Notes under the pieces: model-generated
The model's input: the letters and a program-made list of their open reading frames with translations, nothing else
Told to the model about the DNA's origin: nothing
Databases searched by the model: none
Translations under genes and position numbers: made by a program
Shown here: piece by piece, positions 1-8,400 of the stretch
Numbering within the stretch: position 1 is the first letter of the stretch
Layout of the letters: every line of letters begins with the position of its first letter
Assembly (NCBI GenBank): GCA_046760905.1
Contig: JBHIFB010000025.1
Span: 1 to 29,473 of the forward strand
Direction of reading: 5' to 3'
Length of the DNA stretch: 29,473 nt
From: JBHIFB01 sp046760905
GTDB lineage: Bacteria; Gemmatimonadota; CAZMKB01

Positions 1-55
1 GAAGTGCTGCGTTTCACTTCCAAGATACGTCACCGTATTTGTGAAACGCAGCACT
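1..55 (+). repeat. 53-bp palindromic intergenic repeat, copy 1
   Basis: The element at 3-55 has perfect 15-bp terminal arms (AGTGCTGCGTTTCAC at 3-17, its complement at 41-55) and a nested 5-bp stem ATACG/CGTAT around a TCAC loop, so a single strand could form a long bulged hairpin. The same sequence recurs at 5289-5341 in the same orientation and at 29425-29473 inverted. It starts two bases into the window, which fits a contig broken at a multicopy repeat. It could be a REP/MITE-like element. No transposase is visible in the window. Confidence 0.9.
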
Positions 56-72
56 AAGTTCCAGGAAAAATG

Positions 73-94
73 GGGAAAGTACTCTGTCTTTCCC
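73..94 (+). other. Inverted repeat / hairpin upstream of first gene
   Basis: GGGAAAG (73-79) pairs perfectly with CTTTCCC (88-94) around an 8-base loop. It lies just upstream of the -35 box at 98-103 and is not followed directly by a T run, so it is not a typical terminator. It could end a transcript arriving from beyond the contig edge or be a protein-binding site. Confidence 0.4.
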
Positions 95-97
95 GGC

Positions 98-126
98 TTG
101 ACTTAATTATTTTTTTATGATAAAAT
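98..126 (+). promoter_or_regulatory. Sigma70-type promoter for the first FG-GAP gene
   Basis: TTGACT at 98-103, a 17-bp spacer, and TAAAAT at 121-126 give a near-consensus vegetative promoter. The predicted transcript start near 133 would leave a leader of about 100 nt before the ATG at 238. The same promoter style recurs several times in this window, which supports the call. Confidence 0.6.
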
Positions 127-193
127 TTAAAAAAGAAAATATCTATCACGTGTGTTCACACACCGGGATAGCAAACAAAACAGGAGAAGCAAG

Positions 194-214
194 TCACCGG
201 CAGGTGATTTTTTT
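194..214 (+). terminator. Intrinsic-terminator-like hairpin inside the leader
   Basis: TCACC (194-198), loop GGCA, GGTGA (203-207), then seven consecutive T (208-214). This is terminator architecture with a short stem, placed between the promoter at 98-126 and the ATG at 238. A second small hairpin (GTGTG/CACAC, 150-163) precedes it in the same leader. It may attenuate the downstream gene. I could not match the leader to a known riboswitch consensus. Confidence 0.45.
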
Positions 215-237
215 AACTATTTTTGAAAGTCTCAAGG

Positions 238-3200
238 ATGGAAAAATATATAGGAAAACTCGCGTTTTTTCTGCTTCTCTCTCTCAGGGTCGCATCTCCC
301 TGGCTACCTGAATCCTTCGCTGAGGATTTGCCGATCGGTCCTTCCTCGATAGAAGATGGTTCATACGATGTTGGCTCACATCCCTGGGAGGTCGTGAATG
401 GAGATTTCGACAACGACGGGGATGAAGATCTTGCGGTGAATGCAACGATAGAGAACATGGTCGAGATACTTCTCGGAAATGGAGACGGCACTTTTCAGAA
501 TTCAGTCGGTTACTGGGCCGGTTACAAGCCGATGTCCCTGGTCGCCGATGATTTCGATGAAGATGGTAATCTCGATCTTGCCGTGTCTTCAACCGACAGC
601 GACCTCGTCGTCGTCCTTCATGGTTTCGGAGACGGAACATTCGGAGATTCACTGGTTTTGCCTTCTGGTGATTTTCCCGTGAATATTGCTAGCCATGACG
701 TGAACAAAGATGGTCATGTCGACCTGTGCAGTTCTAATTCCTATGATAATACAATAGCGATATATCTCGGAGATGGAAATGGCAACTTCACAAGTCCTCT
801 CTTCTATACGATCACCGGAGGACCGAGGGCGCCAGAATTCGGAGATTTCAACGAGGACGGGAATCCGGATATAGTCGTTACGTTGAGGGGAGCTATCAAC
901 CAGCTCGGGATCATGTTCGGCGATGGTACCGGTGCTTTCAGTAGCACAATGACCATTGAAATCGGTACATACCCGAGGCGTTCCGCTGTGAGGGATTTCA
1001 ACGGCGATGGTCATCTCGATATTGCAGTGGCTTTAAGGGGCGATAACAGTGCGAACATAATCTTCGGCGATGGCACCGGATCCTTTAGTCCACCGGTTGT
1101 CTACGATGTAGGAGTTGGGCCAAGGTGGCTCACCGCGGGTGATATTGATGGGGACGGGATACAGGATCTGGTCACAACCAATTTCTTCGGTGAAACCATA
1201 ACCATCCTGCTGGGAGACGAGATCGGTGAGTTCCCATACAGGGTTGATTTTGATATCGGATCCGGTCCCCGGGGAATGACAATCGGAGATTTCGACTCGG
1301 ATGAAAATCCGGATCTTGCGATCGTGCTCTTCGGTGAGGACAGGCTGTCCATAGTTCTCGACAGTAAGGATGATGTGACCCCATTTCTCATCTCACCAGC
1401 AGATGGTGATACAATCACGGCAGATCCGCTATTCCGGTGGAAGGATGTACCTGGCGCCAACGCCTATCAGCTGGTCCTCTATGAGAATGGCAATGAGCTT
1501 TTGTGGAGTAAGTTCATACAGGGCAGAAGCGAGTATCTCTATGACGGTCCAGGGTTGCTGTCTCCGGGGGTGAACTATATGTGGTCGGTGCGGGAACGTG
1601 TGCAGAACGAATGGAATCAGTTGGCGCCTTCTCTTTCCTTTCAGAAAGCCGCGCCCGAGACCGTTCTCGTCGGTCCATCGCTCAATCTTCCCCCAAACGG
1701 TGCAACGATCGCTCTTGCGGAACTCTTCAGCTGGTCAGTGCTGGAGGGCGCCTCGAAATATGAGATTTATGTATATGATGATTCAGCAACCACTGTCTTG
1801 CTCTATCAGGGCAGCTCGGAAGGGAATTCTCATTTCATTCCCCAGGGGATTTTGGGATTAACCGAACCAAAGGATTATTACTGGAGGGTCAGGGGAGTTG
1901 ATGAGTGGGGTTATGCCGGAGAGTTCAGCGAGTTAAGACAGTTCATACTCTCGGATTTTGTATCTCCTCCACCGCCCCCTGTCCTCGTCCAGCCGTCAGA
2001 ATCCGATACAGTTAAGCAAACTGAGGTGGATTTCATCTGGCTGCCTTCTGCAGGTGCCACGCATTATACGTTGGAGTTCTCGAGGGATTCATTGTTCACA
2101 CCTTCCAGCGAGATGACCTGGACGGCCGAGAGGATAACCGATACGTTGTATACTGCCCAGATGAGAGAAGGTGTTTCTACGATGTACTGGCATGTTAAGG
2201 GACTGAACAATGGAGGTGAGAGTCCATGGTCGAGCGCAGGTGAGTTCGAATATGACAGCGGGATGGTTCCACCGGTAAATTCCGTGGAGATAATGGACCC
2301 TGTCTATGGAACGGAAATCGAGATCGGTACCTCCATCGTGCCTTTCGGCGTTGTATCGGGAAGCCATTCCGGTATCATAGAAGGAATCTGGCTTCTTAAC
2401 AATGTGACAATCGATTCATTCTCCGTCTCGATGGATCCCACGCAGGGTGTTTCTTTACAGGGACCGGTTATACAGGTGGTGGAAACAGGGTCAGACACCT
2501 TAGTGCTAACCGTAACTTCACCTGATTCCGTTTCATCTGATCCGGTAGTCTACGATAAGGTAATACCCTCCACCGGAAGCGTGAGCGCGATTCATCTCGT
2601 CGCCTCACCTTTTGCGATACCAGCTGACAGTCAAAGCCAAAGTACGATAACCGCTTATATGGTCGATGGTGAAGGCAGAAGGGTTTACACCGATTACGCC
2701 CGGCTCGTGAGTTTCGTGGTGCTCGGTGAAGGGTTCCCGGTGACGCCAACCTCCTCTCTAACAGACAGTGGGGCGGCAAGACTTATCGTGCGCTCAACAA
2801 AGACGCCGGATGAGGACGTCATTGTGTTCGCATACAGCACGGGGATAACCGGAGCCTACACGTATTTCATGACTTATGATGAGGACCTGGAGGAGTATGT
2901 AACGCGAACCCTTGCACATATCGACAGGCTGGAGACGCTCCCACTCGATTACTATCCGGACCGGCTCGACACGGCCTTAGCAGGGTATGATCTATCTAAC
3001 ATCTGGGAATTCCTCAACCAGGAGATACTCGGTGTTCCGGATCCCTCTCCGGAGAGTGTCGAATCTCTGAGGAGAATGATGCTTGCCTTAAAGTACATAG
3101 ATATGTGCTATTATTACGAACACGATCCTTTATTCCCCGAGGAAGATGAGCAACCTGTTCGCGGCACCGGCTTCTTCATGGATCAAATTGCCGGTCCGAC

Positions 3201-5088
3201 GTCTGGGGGTGCGATCGTTTCGAATTTCCTCTCTCATATGGCTGATACGATAATCCAGAGGTCCACCGCATCATCAACCATGCAGAGGGTGGCGCACAGC
3301 CTCTACAGGGGGTCACAACATATGTTCGAGTGTCTGTATTCACCAACTCTCGAACGGGCATCCGATACCGACATGATGGGGCTCGTGTTTCAGGCACTTA
3401 AAACGAGCCACCGGGAAGCTGCCAGCCTGGCCAGAGATAACGAAGACCCCCTCACGCTCTTCGAGGATTATACGATTCGTCTTAACAGACAGCTCGAGCT
3501 TATTAACAACTACATTTCGGATACACAGTATCTTATAGACGACGTTGCTAGCATGGCTCAGGCGCATAGCTATTCATCTACTTTTGAGGAATCGCGCGAG
3601 AGAATCGATGAACTTTTGACTGAAACGAGGTCGATCACGCACACAGCCCTTCTCGAGTCCGAAAGCCTAGATGCTTCAAATGCACTTCTTGCATCTTGTG
3701 GGGAGCTCTCTCTCCTTGGCGAATCCGTGTCGGAGGGATTAGAGGCCCCGTTTCTAGCGGGAAAACTCGTGGAGACCTCGGAATACGTCTTTTATCCGGA
3801 AAGGTGGACCGGTGTCGGTGAAACAGTGCCACTGGCGTTACAGACGCTGGATGATCTTGTGACCAGGCTGCTTCCCGATGGTACCTTTGCGGCCTTCGGC
3901 TTCGAAAGCCCGCAGAACGCTGCAGGCGGTCGGTACAATCTTCAACCGTTGGCGCCTGAGAGGATAGAGGACATGCTGCTGCTTCTGTCTGAGAAAGGAT
4001 TGGACTTCGAATCCTCTGCGAGGGGGATCCTCACAAGCCTCTCAAACGACGACAGCGCATCTGTCTCTGAGGGATTGCCGGAGCTATGTGATGTAGGAGA
4101 CGAGCTCTTCGAACTCATGTACGTCCTGAGGGCCACATTCGGATCCTTCAGCATTAGCGGTCCGGCCTCGATAGGCAATTATGATAGGCTATATGAGGAT
4201 ATGAACGAAGTTTACTTCGGTCAATCGGGCGGTATCATGAATTTCGAGTTGACCTTGTTCAATTATCTTTACAACCGCCAGTTCGAACAATCGAAACAGC
4301 TGGCGGTCCAGGCAGGAACCGATGCCATAGCGCAGGTAAACGATGCGATACGTAAGTATACCGAGATAATTCCTTCCTTCTTCGATCTCCCGGCGCTGCC
4401 TTCTCTCGTACCATCCGGCCTGGACTTCCCCGATTCAGTGGGCCCTGCGCACATTTTCAGTATAAATGCCACTTTGCTCAATATGGGTTCTGGGGATGAA
4501 GGGAACGTATCTGTTTTTCTTACATTTGACGGTCCCTTCGAGCTTCTTTCGAGTGACAGCATATTCGTATCTTCTGTATCTCCTGGTGACAGCGCTCAAC
4601 TCTCCTGGCAGCTGAGGGTGAGATCACCGGCCCATCCGCAACTGGAGATAGGCCTGTTCCCCTTCTCCATTGAAGTGCGTTCTACCGGATCAATCGCCTA
4701 TCCTCGATTCTTTTTGATCAGAGTATACAAGAAATCATTTGGTGTCAATTACGCGGCCGTCAAGAAAGTTCCCGAATCTGATGTTCGCCTTAGGAGCCTG
4801 CCTAAAACTTTCAACCTCTACCAGAATTGTCCGAATCCATTCAATCCACAAACCCGCATCAGCTTTGACATTCCGGAGGGAGAGACTCAGAGGGTCTCTC
4901 TGAAAGTATATGACGTGAGGGGGAAACTGCTTACCACGCTTGTTGACGAGGTGAAGGGGGCCGGTTCCTACACTGTGCTTTGGGATGGGACGGATCAACG
5001 AGGGCGAAAGCTGGGTACTGGCATCTATTTTTATGTTATTGATACAGGATCGTTCAGAAGTGTCAGGAAAATGTTGCTCCGGAAATAG
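238..5088 (+). CDS. Giant secreted FG-GAP/FN3 protein with C-terminal sorting domain
   Basis: A predicted cell-surface or secreted protein of 1617 aa. Order from the ATG at 238: signal peptide (to about residue 30, cleavage near SFA-ED); about seven FG-GAP/VCBS repeats with DxDxDG-like calcium loops (roughly 40-375, an integrin-type beta-propeller); three FN3-like modules and further Ig-like modules (about 380-880); a helix-rich region beginning 'LAHIDRL' (about 890-1380) that I do not recognise; a CARDB-like beta domain (about 1380-1490); and a C-terminal FlgD-like sorting domain with the YQN-PNPFNP motif (about 1520-1617). Such tails send proteins through type IX secretion in FCB bacteria; no secretion component is in the window. 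A TTG at 223 is an alternative start. It is paralogous along nearly its whole length to the next gene. Ligand and partner are unknown. Confidence 0.9.
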   Translation: MEKYIGKLAFFLLLSLRVASPWLPESFAEDLPIGPSSIEDGSYDVGSHPWEVVNGDFDNDGDEDLAVNATIENMVEILLGNGDGTFQNSVGYWAGYKPMSLVADDFDEDGNLDLAVSSTDSDLVVVLHGFGDGTFGDSLVLPSGDFPVNIASHDVNKDGHVDLCSSNSYDNTIAIYLGDGNGNFTSPLFYTITGGPRAPEFGDFNEDGNPDIVVTLRGAINQLGIMFGDGTGAFSSTMTIEIGTYPRRSAVRDFNGDGHLDIAVALRGDNSANIIFGDGTGSFSPPVVYDVGVGPRWLTAGDIDGDGIQDLVTTNFFGETITILLGDEIGEFPYRVDFDIGSGPRGMTIGDFDSDENPDLAIVLFGEDRLSIVLDSKDDVTPFLISPADGDTITADPLFRWKDVPGANAYQLVLYENGNELLWSKFIQGRSEYLYDGPGLLSPGVNYMWSVRERVQNEWNQLAPSLSFQKAAPETVLVGPSLNLPPNGATIALAELFSWSVLEGASKYEIYVYDDSATTVLLYQGSSEGNSHFIPQGILGLTEPKDYYWRVRGVDEWGYAGEFSELRQFILSDFVSPPPPPVLVQPSESDTVKQTEVDFIWLPSAGATHYTLEFSRDSLFTPSSEMTWTAERITDTLYTAQMREGVSTMYWHVKGLNNGGESPWSSAGEFEYDSGMVPPVNSVEIMDPVYGTEIEIGTSIVPFGVVSGSHSGIIEGIWLLNNVTIDSFSVSMDPTQGVSLQGPVIQVVETGSDTLVLTVTSPDSVSSDPVVYDKVIPSTGSVSAIHLVASPFAIPADSQSQSTITAYMVDGEGRRVYTDYARLVSFVVLGEGFPVTPTSSLTDSGAARLIVRSTKTPDEDVIVFAYSTGITGAYTYFMTYDEDLEEYVTRTLAHIDRLETLPLDYYPDRLDTALAGYDLSNIWEFLNQEILGVPDPSPESVESLRRMMLALKYIDMCYYYEHDPLFPEEDEQPVRGTGFFMDQIAGPTSGGAIVSNFLSHMADTIIQRSTASSTMQRVAHSLYRGSQHMFECLYSPTLERASDTDMMGLVFQALKTSHREAASLARDNEDPLTLFEDYTIRLNRQLELINNYISDTQYLIDDVASMAQAHSYSSTFEESRERIDELLTETRSITHTALLESESLDASNALLASCGELSLLGESVSEGLEAPFLAGKLVETSEYVFYPERWTGVGETVPLALQTLDDLVTRLLPDGTFAAFGFESPQNAAGGRYNLQPLAPERIEDMLLLLSEKGLDFESSARGILTSLSNDDSASVSEGLPELCDVGDELFELMYVLRATFGSFSISGPASIGNYDRLYEDMNEVYFGQSGGIMNFELTLFNYLYNRQFEQSKQLAVQAGTDAIAQVNDAIRKYTEIIPSFFDLPALPSLVPSGLDFPDSVGPAHIFSINATLLNMGSGDEGNVSVFLTFDGPFELLSSDSIFVSSVSPGDSAQLSWQLRVRSPAHPQLEIGLFPFSIEVRSTGSIAYPRFFLIRVYKKSFGVNYAAVKKVPESDVRLRSLPKTFNLYQNCPNPFNPQTRISFDIPEGETQRVSLKVYDVRGKLLTTLVDEVKGAGSYTVLWDGTDQRGRKLGTGIYFYVIDTGSFRSVRKMLLRK

Positions 5089-5127
5089 GATGACCCTCCC
5101 CTCGTCATGACTTATTAATAGGTACTT

Positions 5128-5181
5128 AGTGGTCGCGTTCGCAATTACGGTAACATATTATCACTCTGGGAAGCGACCACT
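5128..5181 (+). repeat. Diverged 54-bp palindrome related in form to the 53-bp repeat
   Basis: Arms AGTGGTCGC (5128-5136) and GCGACCACT (5173-5181) are perfectly complementary. The total length is 54 bp, almost that of the 53-bp repeat, and both begin AGTG, carry a GCGTT within the left arm, and end CACT. Both are also preceded or followed by CTTAGT. This suggests a second subfamily of the same element type. The centre (about 36 bp) differs. Confidence 0.55.
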
Positions 5182-5287
5182 CTGTGGGGGTCTGGGGGAA
5201 CGCAGCCGTTGCTCCAGGGGTGACAGCGAGGCGGCTCGAGGAGGCCCGAGCGACGTTGAGCGCCGAGAGGGGCGATAGCCCCTATGG

Positions 5288-5342
5288 AAGTGCTGCGTTT
5301 CACTTCCAAGATACGTCACCGTATTTGTGAAACGCAGCACTT
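5288..5342 (+). repeat. 53-bp palindromic intergenic repeat, copy 2
   Basis: Identical to copy 1 over its full 53 bp; the arms extend to 16 bp here (5288-5303 and 5327-5342). With copy 1 it brackets the first giant gene as a direct repeat 5.3 kb apart. The right flank CTTAGTGAGCC is nearly the same as the corresponding flank of copy 3, so the repeated unit extends a little past the palindrome. Confidence 0.9.
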
Positions 5343-5428
5343 AGTGAGCCTTTTTATAAGTTCGGTGACATGTCTAAGCTTTGAGGGTACACGGCAGTCG
5401 GGTTTTGAAAGGGTCTCTATGAGAAGAG

Positions 5429-8400
5429 GTGGAATTGAATACGAGTAGGATTGTATTACTTTCTCAGCTAATCGTCATGGCGTTTGCATGCACTGTCCTT
5501 GCAGGTCCCGGAATGATAAAGCGGTTTCAGGTTGGGGATGAGCCATGGTATCTCGCTATAGGTGATTTTAACGAAGATTCGCATCAGGATGTGGTCACCG
5601 CCAATTCCTCTGATGGCACTATCATGGTGCTCCTCGGTAATGGCTACGCTGACTTCCCCGACACTGCCAGTTATTACTCAGGAATAAGCCCTCGTGTCCT
5701 TGCCATCGGTGATTTCAACGAAGATTCACACCAGGACGTCGTTGTCTTGCATTCCGGTATAACATCGATGGCTGCTGGGAGTCCACAGAACGATGACATT
5801 GCCTTCTTTTATGGTTACGGCGATGGATCATTCAGCACGCCTTTTTACAGGACGGTGGGCGATTACCCGGCTGGAGTCGTGATCGGTGATTTCAATGAAG
5901 ACGGACACCAGGATCTCGCCATCACCCATTACCGAAGCCATAACGTGATCATCCTCACGGGCAACGGGAACGGTACATTCAATACAGAACAGAACATTCT
6001 GACAATAGGCGGTCCGAGAGCAATAGTGAAGGGGGATTTCAACGAGGATTCGCACCAGGATCTCGCAGTTGCTCTAAGAACCGCGAATTCCATGATACTG
6101 CTCGAAGGCGATGGATCTGGTACTTTCACCGTTATTGATACAACATATGAACTATTCCAGTACCCGAGAGCCATGGTCGTGGCCGATTTCAACGAGGATG
6201 GCCACGAGGATATTGCCGCTGCCTGCAGGGCGAACAACAGAGCGGCCATATACATGGGGCTAGGTACCGGTGTCTTCTCTGGACCCCAATATTACGATGT
6301 CGGCGGGTACCCAAGGTCTATTGCTGCTGTTGATCTTGATGAGGATGGAAGGGTTGATGTTGCCACCGGTAATTTCAATTCCAACGATCTCACCTTCCTC
6401 ATGGGAGATGGAGAGGGGACGATGATAAGATGGCTGGACAAGTATATTGGTTCATCGCCCAGGATGCTGGATATGGGGGATTTCGATGAGGATGGGCACA
6501 CTGATCTTGCCGTCGTTAATTCAGGGAGTGATGAGCTGGCCCTACTTCTCGGATCAGCTGCGTTCATAGAGCCGGTGATGATATCTCCGGAGGATAGTTC
6601 CTGGACCTTCGTTGATCCAACATTCGTGTGGGACGCGGTCCCCGGAGCAAAATATTTTCAGGTCTTGGTTTCGGATACGCTTTACAATTTCTCTTGGAGC
6701 AAAATCGTGCACGGCCAGACTTCCGTGACCTACGACGGAAGCGTCCCTTTGATAGGTCCGAAAGTGTATAGGTGGCAGGTCAAGCAGAATACTGGCGGCA
6801 CGTTCTGGAATTACACCGAGCCCTGGTTTTTCCTGAGAAGATTTATTCAGAGCTCCATAGATGCGCCGGATCCTAAGGTGCCCTACAACAATTCAGACGT
6901 GATGCTGCCCGAGCTCTTCAGCTGGGATGGAGTAAAAGAGGCGTATCGATATTTTCTGACAATCCATTCAGACACCACTTTCAATGATACCATCTGGAGC
7001 GGCATCACCGATTCCGAACTCATGATAGTGCCGGATATATCCGGATCTATGATGTTCGACAGCCTGTATTACTGGGCTATCACCGCCTACGATTCCAGTG
7101 GAAATCCAGGGCTACCCAGCGATATGTTTCGATTCACGCTCAGGGCATCTATTACTTCTCCCGAAGCTCCCGTATTACTCGCACCAATCCAGTCTGACAC
7201 CGTAGAGGAGTCACCGGTGAGTTTGTACTGGTCATGGCCTCCAGGTGCAACTCGGTTCGCTCTCGACTACTCGGTGGACGAAACATTCCCTCCTGATCCC
7301 TCAAAGACATGGGAACTCGACGACCTGACCGATTCGACAATTGTGATCGCTCTTCCCCCGGCGAGTGAGGACATCTTCTGGTATGTGACAGCATCGAACA
7401 GCGCTGGTGAGAGCAGTCCATCGCTCACAGGCAGCTTTACATACCTCGTCGCCGACTCAACACCGCTTTCTTCAGTTGAGATCATTCGACCCGAGCAGGG
7501 AAGGGAGTATCCATTCGGCATCGAAATAAACGCCCTCGCTTTGATAACAGGCAGTTATACGGGGGCTGTCCAGGGATTCTGGCGTCTCGATGGGGATTCA
7601 ATCGCAAGCTTTAGTCTTGAACTAACAGATACGACCGGACTTGAAATCATCAGCCCTCCAATTAATCCTGATGGAGAGGGAGATCATAGCCTGCAGGTCG
7701 CCATTGTGTATCCTGATTCGATAGCCTCCGATACTGTGCGATTCTCGATCTTACCGGAATCCGTCGGCGCACCGGAGGCCATCCTGTTGGCCATAAGCCC
7801 CCAGTCTATACAGACGAATGGGAACGAAGTTGCCACGGCCGAGGCATTCGTTGTGGACGGGCAGGGGGAGGTCGTTTATTCGGATTCCGGCAGGTTGGTA
7901 GCTTTTTTCGCCCTCGGTGAGGTGGTGTTTCCTGATAGCAATCATTCGTATACGGAAGGGGGAAAGGCGACGATCACGCTCACCTCGACCGATATGGCCG
8001 ATTCTGACATTATTGTTTTCGCCACCAGCGAGAGCCTGCAGTCAGGCTATGCCCCTATGGCGACTTTTGAAGGTGATGTACTCAACGACCTTACTCCCCT
8101 CCTCGCTCATATAGATAAATTGTCAAACCTGGTCCTTGACATATATGATCCGCCTATGGATTTATCGGTTACATCATACGATCAGTCGGCAGTAAACGCA
8201 TTTCTTCAGGAGCGGATCGTTGGCGTTGAGGAACCATCGGAGCCCGATAAGAGCGCGATGCGAAGGCTACTGTACCTGGAGAGGGCTCTTTGTCATGGTT
8301 ATCATCATGAATACGACATGTTGTTCCCCGACCCGCGTGTGGAGCCGGCTGAGGGGGCGCTCAGGATGAGCGACGATCTAGTTATGCTTGTCTGGGAATC

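Larger units (their letters stand above)
5089..5428. other. 340-bp structured spacer between the two giant genes
   Basis: No gene is seen here. In order it holds a 54-bp palindrome (5128-5181), a GC-rich stretch of about 100 bp (5182-5288) with short stems such as GCTCG/CGAGC near 5235-5250 and AGGGGC-GATA-GCCCCT near 5268-5283, and copy 2 of the 53-bp repeat (5289-5341). After that comes about 85 bp without a clear promoter. The GC-rich part is much richer in G and C than the flanking genes and looks like a mobile or structured intergenic element rather than coding DNA. Confidence 0.6.

Noticed and set aside
130..214. c-di-GMP (GEMM) riboswitch in the leader
   Set aside because: Fragments such as GCAAAC and AAGCAAG resemble parts of the motif, but the paired elements and conserved spacing of GEMM are not there.
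5289..5341. Integron attC site
   Set aside because: The palindrome has the right size and shape for a folded recombination site, but the ends lack the RYYYAAC/GTTRRRY core sites and no integrase is present.
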